Part shown: piece after piece, positions 50,935 to 61,255 of the stretch
Layout: every line of letters starts with the position of its first letter
How positions within the stretch are numbered: the first letter of the stretch is position 1
Source of the DNA: Dyella terrae
Lineage (GTDB): Bacteria > Pseudomonadota > Gammaproteobacteria > Xanthomonadales > Rhodanobacteraceae
Length of the DNA: 64,000 nt
Reading direction: 5' to 3'
Assembly: GCF_022394535.1 (NCBI RefSeq)
Contig: NZ_CP089414.1
Coordinates: 2,356,001 to 2,420,000 of the forward strand
The notes under the pieces: generated by a model
What the model was told of the DNA's origin: nothing
Seen by the model: the letters and a program-made list of their open reading frames with translations, nothing else
Databases searched by the model: none
Program-made: the position numbers and the translations under genes

Positions 50935-52554
50935 ATGAGCGACCGCGAAATCATGGAATACGACGTCGTCGTCGTTGGCGCGGGCCCCTCCGGGCTCTCG
51001 TTCGCCATCCGCCTCAAGCAGCTCAAGCCGGAAACCACAGTCTGCGTGATCGAAAAGGCATCGACCATCGGCGCCCAGATCCTCTCAGGCGCAGTGATCG
51101 AACCGCAGCCGCTGGATGCACTGCTACCAGGCTGGCGCGACAATCCGCCGCCGATCTGCGTGCCCGCAACTGAGGACGAGTTCTGGCTGCTCAGCAAGAC
51201 CGGCGCCCGCAAGCTGCCGGTGCCGCCGGGGATGAACAACCACGGCAACGTCATCGTGTCACTGGGTGCCATGTGCGCATGGCTGGCTCCGCAGGCGGAA
51301 GCGCTCGGCGTGGATGTATTTCCGGGCTTTGCCGCTGCCGACACTATCTATAACGATGATGGCTCCGTCGCCGGCGTACGCATCGGCGACATGGGCGTCG
51401 CGAAGGACGGTTCCCACAAAGCGGGTTACACGCAGGGCATCGATATCAAGGCGAAGGTCACCGTGCTGGCCGAAGGTGCACGTGGCAGCCTCACCAAGCA
51501 GCTGATCAAGCGCTTCGAGCTGGACAAGGATAGCGATCCGCAGGGTTACTCCATCGGCATCAAGGAGCTGTGGCAGGTACCCGCCGGCCGCGTGCAGCCC
51601 GGCAAGATCGTGCACAGCTTCGGGTGGCCGGCTGACAACCATACCTACGGCGGCAGCTTCCTGTACCACTTGGACAAGGATCGCATTGCGCTGGGCTACG
51701 TCAGCGGCCTCGACTACAGCGACCCGAACTACCAGCCGTGGGAGGCGTTCCAGCAATGGAAGAATCATCCCTCGGTGAAATCGCTGCTCGACGGCGGCAG
51801 CATTCTGTCAGCCGGCGCACGCGCCATCGTGACGGGCGGCTATCAGTCGCTGCCGAAGCTGGAAATGCCCGGCGCGCTACTGATCGGCGACACTGCCGGC
51901 CTGCTCAATGTGCCCAAGATCAAGGGCACGCATCAGGCCATCAAGAGCGGCATGCTCGCCGCCGAACACCTGGTGACCAACGACCTGAATGCTGCCGGGT
52001 TCGATGCCAAGCTACGTGCATCGGACGTGATGGCCGAGCTCAAGAAGGTCCGCAACATCAAGCCCGGTTTCAAAAAGGGCTTGTGGTTTGGCATGTTGAA
52101 CGCCGCGTGGGAAACCACACTTGGCGGTGCGTCACCTTGGACGCTCAAGAACAAGGCCGACTGGTCGTCGTTGCACAAGCTCGGTGAGTACGAGGAGCCC
52201 AAGCGGGACTACGTGCAGCCACGTGAGTTGCCGCCGCGCGACCGTCTGGCGGGTGTCTACTTTGCCGCCACCGAGCACGACGAAGACCAGCCCATCCACC
52301 TACACGTATCCGACACCAATGTGTGCGTGACCAAGTGCGCCGTCGAGTACGGCAACCCTTGCACTCGCTTCTGCCCCGCAGGCGTCTACGAGATCGTTGA
52401 CGACGCCATGCCTGATGGAAGCCAGGGCAAGCGCCTGCAGATCAACGCCGCCAACTGCGTGCACTGCAAGACCTGCGACATCAAGGACCCGTACCAGATC
52501 ATCAACTGGGTTACGCCGGAAGGTGGTTCGGGGCCGAATTACCAGAATCTCTGA
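50935..52554 (+). CDS. Electron transfer flavoprotein-ubiquinone oxidoreductase
   Basis: 539 residues. FAD-binding VVVGAGPSGLSFAIRL (about residue 10), the ubiquinone/membrane surface region, and a C-terminal 4Fe-4S ferredoxin-like part (CVTKCAVEYGNPCTRFCPAG and CVHCKTCDIKDP). It passes electrons from reduced ETF to ubiquinone, linking acyl-CoA dehydrogenases such as FadE to respiration. ATG 50935 has GGAG upstream. etfBA lie 2.3 kb downstream, separated by a glycosyltransferase gene. Confidence 0.96.
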   Translation: MSDREIMEYDVVVVGAGPSGLSFAIRLKQLKPETTVCVIEKASTIGAQILSGAVIEPQPLDALLPGWRDNPPPICVPATEDEFWLLSKTGARKLPVPPGMNNHGNVIVSLGAMCAWLAPQAEALGVDVFPGFAAADTIYNDDGSVAGVRIGDMGVAKDGSHKAGYTQGIDIKAKVTVLAEGARGSLTKQLIKRFELDKDSDPQGYSIGIKELWQVPAGRVQPGKIVHSFGWPADNHTYGGSFLYHLDKDRIALGYVSGLDYSDPNYQPWEAFQQWKNHPSVKSLLDGGSILSAGARAIVTGGYQSLPKLEMPGALLIGDTAGLLNVPKIKGTHQAIKSGMLAAEHLVTNDLNAAGFDAKLRASDVMAELKKVRNIKPGFKKGLWFGMLNAAWETTLGGASPWTLKNKADWSSLHKLGEYEEPKRDYVQPRELPPRDRLAGVYFAATEHDEDQPIHLHVSDTNVCVTKCAVEYGNPCTRFCPAGVYEIVDDAMPDGSQGKRLQINAANCVHCKTCDIKDPYQIINWVTPEGGSGPNYQNL

Positions 52555-52611
52555 CGAGAGGGCACGGCGCTGTACGCCCGACTCACTTGGCGCCTCAAAC
52601 GCCTGAACTAT

Positions 52612-54651
52612 GTGTTGCAGCGCCTGCGCGGCAGTATCGCCCTGCGTGGCTGGCGCGGGACGTTCGCCCGCGTGCAGCAAGAGTTCGAACACCGACCGAC
52701 GCTCGACGATTCATTGCACGTCGAGCCGCTCGACGTACCATTTGCACCTTTTGCGCTGCCCACGTCGGACAAGCCGTTGGTTTCGGTGATCATCCCGATC
52801 CACGGTAAAGTGGCCTATACGCTAGCCTGCCTGCGCTCGATCGCGCGTCATGCGCCGAAGGCTGCGTTCGAAGTCGTTGTTGTTGACGACGCATCCCCCG
52901 ACGATTCCGCCGAGCGTCTGACACAGATCCCGGGACTGCGGTTGCTGCGCAACGAGCGCAACCTGGGCTTCGTCGGCAGTTGCAATTCGGGCGCCGCCGC
53001 TGCTCGCGGGGAATTCCTGCTGTTCCTCAACAATGACACGCAAGTCATGCCGAACTGGCTCGACGGCCTGCTTGGTTGCTTCGACGATCGCGCCGACTGC
53101 GGCATTGCGGGAAGCCGGCTGGTCTATCCCGATGGACGATTGCAGGAAGCCGGTGGTCTCGTGTTTGCCGATGGCAGTTGTTGGAACACCGGGCGCTTCG
53201 AAGAGCGCGACGCTCCCGCATGGCGCTACCGCCGCGAGACCGACTACGTCAGCGGTGCTTCCTTACTGATCCGTCGTGATGTGTTTGAACATGTCGGCGG
53301 CTTCGACCAGCGCTATGCGCCAGCCTATTACGAAGACACCGATCTCGCCTTCGCCGTGCGAGCACTCGGCCTGAAGGTCTACTACGAGCCGGCCAGCACT
53401 GTCATCCATTGCGAAGGCATCAGCGCGGGTACTGATCTGCATGCAGGCATGAAGCGCCATCAGGTGACAAACCAGGCGACCTTCATCGCCAAATGGGAAA
53501 ACGCCTTGCGTGCGCAACCGCCGGAAGGCACTTCGTTGCCACGTGCGGTGCATTGGCGCCGGCGCGGCCGCGTCCTGGTCGTCGACAGCATGACGCCCGA
53601 ACCCATGCGTGACTCAGGTTCACTGCGACTCAGCGCCATTCTGCGGCTACTGGACGAGCAGGGCTGGTCCGTGTCTTTCCTACCCGACGATGGCCGCGCC
53701 ACCGAAGAAGAAATCCGTGCGCTTGGCGCACTGGGAACCGAGATACTTTGTCGTCCATGGGTTCCCGATCTGCCGCGCTGGCTGCATAAGCACGCACATG
53801 AACTCCATGCCGTCATGCTTTGCCGCCATACCGTCGCCGGTCAATACGCGTCGCAGGTACGCAAGCTGGCACCCAAGACACGCCTGCTATTCGACACCGT
53901 CGACTTGCACTTCCTGCGCGAGCAACGCGCGGCTGAATTGAGTGGCAGCGCCTCGATGGCCCGCCAGGCCCAAGCATCCCGCAAAAGCGAACTGGCACTG
54001 ATCGAGCAATGCGACGTCACCTTTGTGGTGAGCCCGCACGAAAAAGCGCTACTGAAGGCTGAGCTGCCGCAAGCCAATATTGAGCTGTTGTCGAACATCC
54101 ACGAAGTACACGGTTGCCAACATAGTCATGCTGCGCGCCGTGACCTCGTCTTCATCGGCGGCTTCGGCCATCCCCCGAATGCCGATGCCGTACGCTGGAT
54201 AGCGAACAGCATCCTCCCCGCGCTGCGCACTATCGATCAGGATGTACAGGTGCATGTGCTGGGTGACGTTCCCGAGAGTGCCCGCGCCGAATTGGCCGTA
54301 CCGGGCCTTGTGCTACACGGCCGCGTCAAGGATCTCGGCCCGTGGCTGGAAGGTTCATTGGCTTCGCTGGCGCCCTTGCGTTTTGGTGCGGGCGTCAAGG
54401 GCAAGATCAATATGGCAATGAGTTTCGGCCTTCCCGTAATCGCTACGACCACGGCTGTCGAAGGCATGAGCCTGACCGATGGGCGCGATGTACTGGTGGC
54501 TGATGCGCCGGCCTCTTTTGTGAATGCCTATGAACGCCTGCGCGACAATGAAGCGCTCTGGTCATCGCTATCGCAACATGGGCTACAGAATGTGCAGGAG
54601 CACTTTTCAGCTGAAGCAGCGGCACGCACGCTCCGGCTTGTGCTGAACTGA
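52612..54651 (+). CDS. Two-domain glycosyltransferase (GT2 plus GT-B)
   Basis: 679 residues from GTG 52612. N-terminal GT2 domain (about 55-290; VSVIIPIHGKVAYTLACLRS, NNDT, SGASLLIRRDVFEHVGGFDQRY) and C-terminal GT-B domain of the GT1/GT4 type (about 325-670; GFGHPPNADAVRWI, PLRFGAGVKGKINMAMSFGLPVIATT). Such proteins build O-antigen or capsule. The same frame is open upstream without an ATG to the ETF-QO stop (52554), including a plausible lead (TWRLKRLNYVLQRLRG), so the true start may be a non-ATG codon such as CTG 52570. Confidence 0.88.
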   Translation: MLQRLRGSIALRGWRGTFARVQQEFEHRPTLDDSLHVEPLDVPFAPFALPTSDKPLVSVIIPIHGKVAYTLACLRSIARHAPKAAFEVVVVDDASPDDSAERLTQIPGLRLLRNERNLGFVGSCNSGAAAARGEFLLFLNNDTQVMPNWLDGLLGCFDDRADCGIAGSRLVYPDGRLQEAGGLVFADGSCWNTGRFEERDAPAWRYRRETDYVSGASLLIRRDVFEHVGGFDQRYAPAYYEDTDLAFAVRALGLKVYYEPASTVIHCEGISAGTDLHAGMKRHQVTNQATFIAKWENALRAQPPEGTSLPRAVHWRRRGRVLVVDSMTPEPMRDSGSLRLSAILRLLDEQGWSVSFLPDDGRATEEEIRALGALGTEILCRPWVPDLPRWLHKHAHELHAVMLCRHTVAGQYASQVRKLAPKTRLLFDTVDLHFLREQRAAELSGSASMARQAQASRKSELALIEQCDVTFVVSPHEKALLKAELPQANIELLSNIHEVHGCQHSHAARRDLVFIGGFGHPPNADAVRWIANSILPALRTIDQDVQVHVLGDVPESARAELAVPGLVLHGRVKDLGPWLEGSLASLAPLRFGAGVKGKINMAMSFGLPVIATTTAVEGMSLTDGRDVLVADAPASFVNAYERLRDNEALWSSLSQHGLQNVQEHFSAEAAARTLRLVLN

Positions 54652-54719
54652 CGAGACCGACCGCGGCCCTGCCCGTGAACGCCCCTACCCCTGACCGATG
54701 AAGCCAGGAGCCCCCACAT

Positions 54720-54817
54720 CAGCGGCGAAGTATCTGCCGCTGAACCCCATAATCTTCATCCACGCATGATGGCCGCGCCATCTGGCGGGGCACCATGCGG
54801 GCCCGCATGGTGCCCCG
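54720..54817. repeat. Palindromes between the glycosyltransferase gene and etfB
   Basis: A 7-bp stem (54720-54726 with 54736-54742) and then a perfect 32-bp palindrome (54786-54817, two 16-bp arms with no loop). No T-run follows. It lies in the 242-base spacer, ending about 76 bases before etfB. Confidence 0.85.
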
Positions 54818-54893
54818 AATCCGGTTAGAATAATCGATCAAACCATCGTCCAGGCGCCCTCCAGACCGCCTGCCACTCGAGGAAATACCGCTG

Positions 54894-55640
54894 ATGAAAA
54901 TCTTGGTCGGCTACAAGCGTGTCGTGGACTACAACGTACGCATTCAGGTGAAGCCCGATGGCACGGGCGTGGTGACGGATGGCGTCAAACTCTCCGCCAA
55001 CCCCTTCGACGACATCGCACTGGAAGAGGCCCTACGCCTGCGCGAAAAGGGCCTTGCCGAAGAGGTAATAGTTGTTGGCATAGGCCCGGCTGACCTTACC
55101 GCCCACCTGCGCAACGGCCTGGCCATGGGCGCCAACCGCGCCATCCACGTGGTAACCGGCGATGCCGTGCAGCCGCTGACCGCCGCCCGCGTATTCCAGA
55201 AGCTGATCGAGAAGGAACAGCCGGGCTTGGTCATCTTGGGCAAGCAGGCCATCGACGACGACGCCAACCAGACCGGCCAGATGCTGGCCGCACTGTGGGA
55301 TCGTCCGCAGGCCACCTTTGCGAGCAAAGTCGAGATCGCCAACGGCAAGGCCACGGTCACCCGTGAAGTCGACGCCGGCCTGGAAGTGATTGAAGCGGAA
55401 CTGCCCGCTGTCATCACCACCGACCTGCGCCTCAATGAGCCGCGTTTCATCAAGCTGCCGGACATCATGAAGGCCAAGTCCAAGCCCATCGATACCATCG
55501 AGTTCGCTTCGCTGGGCGTGGAAGCCAACGACCATCTCAAAACCACGCACTACGCCGCGCCGGCCAAGCGCAGCAAGGGCGTGATGGTGAAGGATGCGGC
55601 CGAACTGGTCGCGACGCTGAAGCAGAAGGGGCTTTTGTGA
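54894..55640 (+). CDS. etfB: Electron transfer flavoprotein beta subunit
   Basis: 248 residues, the standard length. MKILVGYKRVVDYNV at the N terminus and the AMP-binding/recognition loop with ILGKQAIDDDANQTGQMLA are typical. It forms the ETF heterodimer with EtfA, carrying electrons from acyl-CoA dehydrogenases to ETF-QO. It is 80 bases upstream of etfA in one operon. Confidence 0.96.
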   Translation: MKILVGYKRVVDYNVRIQVKPDGTGVVTDGVKLSANPFDDIALEEALRLREKGLAEEVIVVGIGPADLTAHLRNGLAMGANRAIHVVTGDAVQPLTAARVFQKLIEKEQPGLVILGKQAIDDDANQTGQMLAALWDRPQATFASKVEIANGKATVTREVDAGLEVIEAELPAVITTDLRLNEPRFIKLPDIMKAKSKPIDTIEFASLGVEANDHLKTTHYAAPAKRSKGVMVKDAAELVATLKQKGLL

Positions 55641-55720
55641 TCATCCCTGATCAGATCCCGGCCATCCATGGCCGGACTCTTCACTAAAAGCCTTCCTGTC
55701 CCACGTTTGAGGGAACACTC

Positions 55721-56662
55721 ATGAGCAAGATCCTCGTCATCGCCGAACATCTCAACGGCAAGCTGAATCCCTCTACCGCACGCGCCGTAAGCGCCGCGGC
55801 GGCCATCAAGCCCGAAGCCATCGACGTACTGGTACTAGCTGACAACGTCGACGCCATCGCCGCCGAAGCTGCCAAGATCGAAGGCGTGAGCCGCGTGCTC
55901 ACCGTTGCCCGCGTTGAGAATGCCCATCCGCTCGCGGCTATGCTGGCTCCGCAGATCGCCAAGGCTGCCGCTGGCTACAGCCACGTATTCGCACCTTCCA
56001 CTACGTTCGGCAAGGACGTGCTGCCGCGCGTCGCCGCCCTGCTGGGCGTCGCCCAGGTCAGTGACGTGATGAGTGTGGAAAGCAGCCACACCTTTAAGCG
56101 CCCCATCTACGCCGGCAACGCCATCATCACCGTCGAAGCCGACGCAGGCAGCACCGTGGTCGCTACCATCCGTACCGCTTCGTGGGCTGCCGCCACCAGT
56201 GGCGCAAACAGCGCGCCGGTCGAGGCATTGAGCGTCGATGTGGCCCTGCCCTCACACACCCGCTTCGTCGAGCTGCAGTCGGGCAAGAGTGATCGCCCGG
56301 ACCTGCAGAGCGCCAGCAAGGTCGTCTCCGGCGGCCGCGGTGTGGGCTCGAAGGAAAACTTCGACGTCATCTATAAGTTCGCCGACAAGATCGGCGCCGC
56401 CGTGGGCGCTTCTCGCGCCGCCGTCGACGCCGGTTACGTACCGAGCGACCTGCAGGTTGGCCAGACCGGCAAGATCATCGCGCCAGAGCTGTACATGGCC
56501 ATTGGTATTTCCGGTGCCATCCAGCATCTGACGGGCATCAAGGACGCAGGTACCATCGTCGCCATCAACAAGGACGGCGAAGCGCCGATCTTCGAGATCG
56601 CGGACATCGGTCTGGTTGGCGATCTGTTCAAGATCATCCCCGAGCTCGAGCAGGCGCTCTGA
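55721..56662 (+). CDS. etfA: Electron transfer flavoprotein alpha subunit
   Basis: 313 residues. The C-terminal FAD-binding domain carries [42 protein letters not shown] and [23 protein letters not shown], the EtfA signature. It pairs with EtfB. It lies seven bases before the phosphohexomutase gene, so the ETF operon may run into polysaccharide genes. Confidence 0.97.
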   Translation: MSKILVIAEHLNGKLNPSTARAVSAAAAIKPEAIDVLVLADNVDAIAAEAAKIEGVSRVLTVARVENAHPLAAMLAPQIAKAAAGYSHVFAPSTTFGKDVLPRVAALLGVAQVSDVMSVESSHTFKRPIYAGNAIITVEADAGSTVVATIRTASWAAATSGANSAPVEALSVDVALPSHTRFVELQSGKSDRPDLQSASKVVSGGRGVGSKENFDVIYKFADKIGAAVGASRAAVDAGYVPSDLQVGQTGKIIAPELYMAIGISGAIQHLTGIKDAGTIVAINKDGEAPIFEIADIGLVGDLFKIIPELEQAL

Positions 56663-56668
56663 TACGCA

Positions 56669-58024
56669 ATGGGTGAAATCAACCTCAACGGCTTCAAGGC
56701 GTACGACATCCGTGGCCGCGTCCCGGACGAGCTGAACGACGACCTCGCCCGTCGCATCGGCAACGCTACGGCTCAGTGTCTCGATCCGGGCCCCATCGTG
56801 CTTGGCCGCGACGTGCGATTGAGCAGTCCGTCCTTGCAGGACGCGCTGGCAGCCGGCATTACAGCCAGCGGTCGCGACGTCATCGATATCGGGCTTTGTG
56901 GCACGGAAGAGGTTTATTTCCAGACGGCCCACCTGGGTGCGGCTGGCGGCATCATGGTGACCGCCAGCCACAATCCGATGGACTACAACGGCCTCAAGCT
57001 AGTCCGCGAGGGCGCCCGCCCGATCAGCGGCGATTCGGGTCTGTTCACCATTCGCGATCACGTCGCCAGTGGCCGATATGTTGAGGCTGCCACGCAGGGA
57101 ACCCTGCGCGTGGTGATCGACAAGAGCGCGTACATCGCCCATTTGCTGACCTATGTGGATGTCGCATCGCTCAAGCCACTGAAGATCGTCACGAATGCGG
57201 GCAACGGTGGCGCCGGCTTGGTGATCAGCGCGCTGGCGCCGCACCTGCCTTTCGAGTTCGTGCGCATCCAGGACGAGCCCGACGGCCACTTCCCACATGG
57301 CATTCCCAATCCATTGCTGCCCGAAAACCGGCAGGCCACTGCGGACGCCGTACGCGCGCACGGCGCGGACTTCGGTATTGCGTGGGATGGCGACTTTGAC
57401 CGTTGCTTCTTCTTCGACGCATCCGGCCGCTTCATCGAGGGCTACTACTTGGTCGGTTTGCTGGCGACCGCGTTGCTGGCCAAGCATCCCGGCGAAAAGA
57501 TCATCCACGACCCGCGACTGACGTGGAACACGGTCGAGATGGTGAAGAGCGCAGGTGGCGTGCCGGTCATGAGCAAGACTGGACACGCCTTCATCAAGGA
57601 ACGCATGCGCGCAGAGAACGCCGTGTATGGCGGCGAAATGAGCGCACATCACTACTTCCGTGATTTCGCCTACTGCGACTCCGGCATGATTCCGTGGCTG
57701 TTGATCGCCAACCTCGTCTCCTCGACGGGGCAGTCGCTCGCTACCCTGGTCGAAGATCGCATGGCCACGTTCCCCTGCAGTGGCGAGATCAATTTCAAGG
57801 TCGCCGACGCCAAGGCATCCATCGAACGCGTCATGGATCATTTCGCGGACCAGCATGCCGTACTGGACTACACCGATGGTATCAGCGCCGATTTCGGCGA
57901 CTGGCGCTTCAACCTGCGCAGCTCCAACACGGAACCCCTGCTTCGCCTGAACGTCGAGGCCCATGCCGATACCGCCCTGATGGCCCTGCAAACGGAAGCC
58001 ATCCGAAAGCTGCTGCAAGCCTGA
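56669..58024 (+). CDS. Phosphomannomutase/phosphoglucomutase
   Basis: 451 residues. Alpha-D-phosphohexomutase: phosphoserine loop [11 protein letters not shown] (Ser about residue 98), metal loop DGDFDR (about 243), sugar-binding [11 protein letters not shown] (about 322) and phosphate loop [11 protein letters not shown] (about 417). It interconverts hexose 1- and 6-phosphates, supplying mannose-1-P and glucose-1-P for GDP-mannose and UDP-glucose. It is the XanA/AlgC-like dual-specificity type by length and motif. It follows etfA closely and precedes the sugar-nucleotide genes. Confidence 0.94.
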   Translation: MGEINLNGFKAYDIRGRVPDELNDDLARRIGNATAQCLDPGPIVLGRDVRLSSPSLQDALAAGITASGRDVIDIGLCGTEEVYFQTAHLGAAGGIMVTASHNPMDYNGLKLVREGARPISGDSGLFTIRDHVASGRYVEAATQGTLRVVIDKSAYIAHLLTYVDVASLKPLKIVTNAGNGGAGLVISALAPHLPFEFVRIQDEPDGHFPHGIPNPLLPENRQATADAVRAHGADFGIAWDGDFDRCFFFDASGRFIEGYYLVGLLATALLAKHPGEKIIHDPRLTWNTVEMVKSAGGVPVMSKTGHAFIKERMRAENAVYGGEMSAHHYFRDFAYCDSGMIPWLLIANLVSSTGQSLATLVEDRMATFPCSGEINFKVADAKASIERVMDHFADQHAVLDYTDGISADFGDWRFNLRSSNTEPLLRLNVEAHADTALMALQTEAIRKLLQA

Positions 58025-58032
58025 CCACCCGT

Positions 58033-58060
58033 AGCCGGCGGGGTTATACCCGCCGGCTTT
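58033..58060 (+). terminator. Weak terminator after the phosphohexomutase gene
   Basis: A 10-bp stem (58033-58042 with 58049-58058) and a 6-base loop, followed by only three T. Confidence 0.5.
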
Positions 58061-58227
58061 CATGGGGATACGCACCCGCATGTTGAAGGGACAACCCTTT
58101 GGCCGTGGACTGGGCGACCGGGCATACCGTACTCGCGGGTGCCGTGAATACGCCCTGCCAGCCATGACGTACCCCTTCCTGCCTACCCTCCGGTCCGGTG
58201 CGTAGCCACGTCCGCTCAGGTAAGATG

Positions 58228-58257
58228 TTGCGGATTTTGCGGGGCAATTCATATATA
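58228..58257 (+). promoter_or_regulatory. Candidate promoter of the polysaccharide gene cluster
   Basis: -35-like TTGCGG (58228-58233), an 18-base spacer and -10-like TATATA (58252-58257) in the 342-base gap before the UDP-xylose synthase gene, implying a leader of about 100 bases. Otherwise the gap holds only the weak terminator noted. Confidence 0.4.
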
Positions 58258-58366
58258 AGCACCTTCGATCGCTACCCTTCGGACAGGCGCCGTTGTCATG
58301 GCGAGCGAATGACCTTTTGTCCCGCTTCCCGGCAGGGAGTGTCTCGGGCACTAACCAACGTTTTTC

Positions 58367-59317
58367 ATGGAGAAGATTTTGAGCCAGATTTTAGTGACCG
58401 GCGGCGCGGGCTTTCTCGGCTCCCACTTGTGCGACCGCCTCATTGAAGCCGGGCACGACGTGCTCTGCGTGGATAACTTCTTCACGGGCGCGAAGGACAA
58501 TATCCGCCATCTCATCGGCCACCCTTCCTTCGAACTGGTTCGTCATGACGTGACCTTCCCGCTCTACGTGGAAGTGAAGCAGATCTACAACCTTGCCTGT
58601 CCTGCATCGCCCGTCCATTACCAGCACGACCCGGTCCAGACCACCAAGACCAGCGTCCATGGCGCGATCAACATGCTTGGCCTCGCCAAGCGCACGCGTG
58701 CACGCATCCTCCAGGCGTCGACGTCGGAGGTCTATGGCGACCCGGAAGTCCATCCGCAGCCCGAGTCATACTGGGGCCGCACCAATCCGGTCGGTATCCG
58801 CAGCTGCTACGACGAAGGCAAGCGATGCGCGGAAACGCTGTTCTTCGACTACTGGCGTCAGCACCAGCTCGAAATCAAGGTCATGCGCATCTTCAATACG
58901 TATGGCCCGCGCATGCATCCTAATGACGGCCGTGTGGTCAGCAATTTCATCGTGCAGGCCCTCAAGGGCGAGCCGATCACCATCTATGGCGATGGCACCC
59001 AGACGCGCAGCTTCTGTTACGTCGACGACCTGATCGAAGGCATGCGCCGCCTGATGGACAGCGCCGTGGACATCACCGGCCCGATCAATATCGGCAACCC
59101 CGGCGAGTTCACCATGCTTGAACTGGCCGAAAAGGTCATTTCGCTCGTGGGCGGCAAATCCAAGATCACCTTCATGCCGCTGCCGAGCGACGATCCCAAG
59201 CAACGCCAGCCGGACATCACTCAGGCGAAGGCGAAGCTCGACTGGAGCCCGAAGGTCTCGCTCGACGATGGCCTGAAGGAAACGGTCGCTTACTTCCGCA
59301 AGCGCCTCGGGGTCTGA
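58367..59317 (+). CDS. UDP-glucuronate decarboxylase (UDP-xylose synthase)
   Basis: 316 residues, a short-chain dehydrogenase/epimerase. NAD-binding GGAGFLGSH, catalytic Ser region STSEVYGDP and YDEGKR (Tyr/Lys), plus [19 protein letters not shown], which marks the UXS/ArnA decarboxylase branch rather than 4-epimerases. It makes UDP-xylose from UDP-glucuronate. A TTG at 58379 with GGAGAAG at 6 bases is an alternative and perhaps better start than ATG 58367, which has no ribosome binding site. Its substrate is supplied by ugd downstream. Confidence 0.92.
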   Translation: MEKILSQILVTGGAGFLGSHLCDRLIEAGHDVLCVDNFFTGAKDNIRHLIGHPSFELVRHDVTFPLYVEVKQIYNLACPASPVHYQHDPVQTTKTSVHGAINMLGLAKRTRARILQASTSEVYGDPEVHPQPESYWGRTNPVGIRSCYDEGKRCAETLFFDYWRQHQLEIKVMRIFNTYGPRMHPNDGRVVSNFIVQALKGEPITIYGDGTQTRSFCYVDDLIEGMRRLMDSAVDITGPINIGNPGEFTMLELAEKVISLVGGKSKITFMPLPSDDPKQRQPDITQAKAKLDWSPKVSLDDGLKETVAYFRKRLGV

Positions 59318-59323
59318 CCACGC

Positions 59324-60280
59324 ATGCGTCACCCGAAGCTCATCGTCGTCACGCCGGTGTTCGAGGACACGGAGGCGTCGACCATCCTTTTCTCCGAGCT
59401 GGCAAAGTCCTGCGGCACGGAGATCCATGTCGTGGCGGTCGACGATGGCTCGGTACGGCAACCGTTGACGCTGCAGGGCATGCTTGACGCCCGCATTCGC
59501 GGCACGGTGATCCGCCTCAAGCGCAATGTCGGGCACCAGCGCGCCATCGCGGCGGGCCTGGCGTATGTCGCCGACACATTCAGCGATATCGACCGCGTGG
59601 TCGTCATGGACTCCGACGGCGAAGACCTTCCCGAAACCATCGGCAGCCTGCTCGACAACCTGGACGAGGCAGAGGTCGACGTGGTCGTCGCCGAACGCAA
59701 GAGCCGCGTCGAAACGCTGCGCTTCAAGACCTTCTACCTAGTCTACAAGTGGCTGTTCAAGCTGCTTACCGGGCGCAAGATCAGCTTCGGCAATTTCATG
59801 GCTATGAACGGCACGGCCGCGCGACGCCTGTCGTCCATGGGCGAACTGGCCACGCACGTCGCGGGCACAGTGCTGGTGTCACGCCTGCGCTGGCGGACAT
59901 GCGCCCTCGATCGCGGCCCGCGATACGCCGGCAAGAGCAAAATGAACTTCGTCGGCCTGGCCCTGCACGGCTTCAAGGGCCTGATGATCTTTGCCGAGGA
60001 CGTCCTCGTCCGTGTCGGCATCGCGTGCGCAGGCGTCGCCGCCCTGTCACTGCTGGGCGTCAGCGCTGCCATTGTGCTCAAGACGCTGGGCTACGCCACA
60101 CCCGGCTGGTTCTCGGTGACCCTGGGGTTGTTGCTGCTAGTCTTCCTTCAGACCGGTGCGATCACGCTGATGACGCTCATGCTCACCGGCATCACGCGTG
60201 GCAGTACGGTGCTCCCGTTGGACTATCGCCTGCTGGTCGATCAGATAATGGCCACGCATGATGACTCTCGCGATCAGTAA
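59324..60280 (+). CDS. Family 2 glycosyltransferase with two C-terminal helices
   Basis: 318 residues. GT2 domain with VVTPVFEDTEAS, VDDGS and MDSDGEDLPE (DxD region), and two C-terminal membrane helices (about 237-260 and 266-290). Architecture of polyprenyl-phosphate sugar transferases. It overlaps the GtrA gene by 23 bases, the gtrB-gtrA arrangement of lipid-linked sugar flipping systems. The sugar may be xylose or glucuronate from neighbours (inference). Confidence 0.87.
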   Translation: MRHPKLIVVTPVFEDTEASTILFSELAKSCGTEIHVVAVDDGSVRQPLTLQGMLDARIRGTVIRLKRNVGHQRAIAAGLAYVADTFSDIDRVVVMDSDGEDLPETIGSLLDNLDEAEVDVVVAERKSRVETLRFKTFYLVYKWLFKLLTGRKISFGNFMAMNGTAARRLSSMGELATHVAGTVLVSRLRWRTCALDRGPRYAGKSKMNFVGLALHGFKGLMIFAEDVLVRVGIACAGVAALSLLGVSAAIVLKTLGYATPGWFSVTLGLLLLVFLQTGAITLMTLMLTGITRGSTVLPLDYRLLVDQIMATHDDSRDQ

Positions 60281-60662
60281 TCTCCTCAGGTACCAGCCCG
60301 TCCGTTATGTCATCAACGGACTGGTGGCAACCTGCGTCAGCTATGCCGTTCTCAACGCCTGCATCCATCTGGCCCATGTGCCATCGGCGGGCGTCGCCAA
60401 CTTCATCGCTGCCGTCATTGGCATCACCGTATCGTTCCTGGGAAGCCGTCATTTCGTGTTTCCCGGCACTAGCGAATCGGTCTGGCACCAGCTGGCGCGG
60501 TTCTGGGTGTTGTACGCGGTACTGGCTCTTTTGCAGGCCGCGGTGCTATTCGTCTGGACGGACGTCGCCAGGCTCGACTACCGCGTGGGCTTCCTGATTG
60601 GCACGTTCCTGCAGATGGTCTGCAGTTATTTCGGAGGAAAGCATTGGGTATTCAAGCGATAA
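60258..60662 (+). CDS. GtrA-family membrane protein
   Basis: 134 residues with four membrane helices and the C-terminal GGKHWVFKR, typical of GtrA flippase-like proteins that move polyprenyl-linked sugars across the membrane. It partners the preceding GT2. The next gene starts within its last codons. Confidence 0.88.
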   Translation: MMTLAISNLLRYQPVRYVINGLVATCVSYAVLNACIHLAHVPSAGVANFIAAVIGITVSFLGSRHFVFPGTSESVWHQLARFWVLYAVLALLQAAVLFVWTDVARLDYRVGFLIGTFLQMVCSYFGGKHWVFKR

Positions 60663-61255
60663 AAATCGGCCGCATCGTCGCGATCACGGTGCTTTTCGTG
60701 ATCGTGCTTCTGGCGACCTATGTCGTCCACTCGCTGTACCTGCGGGTAAACGTGGTCTTCTACAGCGCCATTCTCGACGGCGTCATTGCCACTGCCCTGT
60801 GCAGCGTATTGTTGTGGGCCGCACCCTGGTTCAAGATCCTTGGACCGGTGGAGAAACTGCAGCTGATGGTCATCTGGCTGTTGCTTGGCTACGGCTACGC
60901 CATCTCGGTACCCACCGTGCTCGATCGCTCGCTGTCCTTCTACATCTTGGAGAAGCTGGAACAGCGCGGCGGCGGCATCCGCGAGAATGCGTTCGAGGAA
61001 GTGTTCACGAAAGAATACGTCAAGGAGCACCATCTGGTGGACGTGCGCCTTACCGAACAACTGCAGTCAGGCACCATCGTCATCCGCAACGGTTGCGTGC
61101 TGCTGACCGATAAGGGACGTCGCCTGGCTTACGTCAGTCGCTTCTTCCGCAACAACCTATTGCCGAAACATCGACTGCTGATGGGAACGTATTCCGATGC
61201 GTTGACCGATCCGTTCCGCAACAGCACGACCGACGTCGACTACCGCTGCCAGTAG
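60644..61255 (+). CDS. Unknown membrane protein of the polysaccharide cluster
   Basis: 203 residues from TTG 60644, chosen because GGAGGA precedes it at the right distance. Three hydrophobic segments (about residues 9-30, 37-58 and 72-92), then a cytosolic C-terminal domain of about 110 residues with no motif I recognise. The gene order (GT2, GtrA, this) suggests it assists lipid-linked sugar transfer. Confidence 0.75.
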   Translation: MGIQAIKIGRIVAITVLFVIVLLATYVVHSLYLRVNVVFYSAILDGVIATALCSVLLWAAPWFKILGPVEKLQLMVIWLLLGYGYAISVPTVLDRSLSFYILEKLEQRGGGIRENAFEEVFTKEYVKEHHLVDVRLTEQLQSGTIVIRNGCVLLTDKGRRLAYVSRFFRNNLLPKHRLLMGTYSDALTDPFRNSTTDVDYRCQ

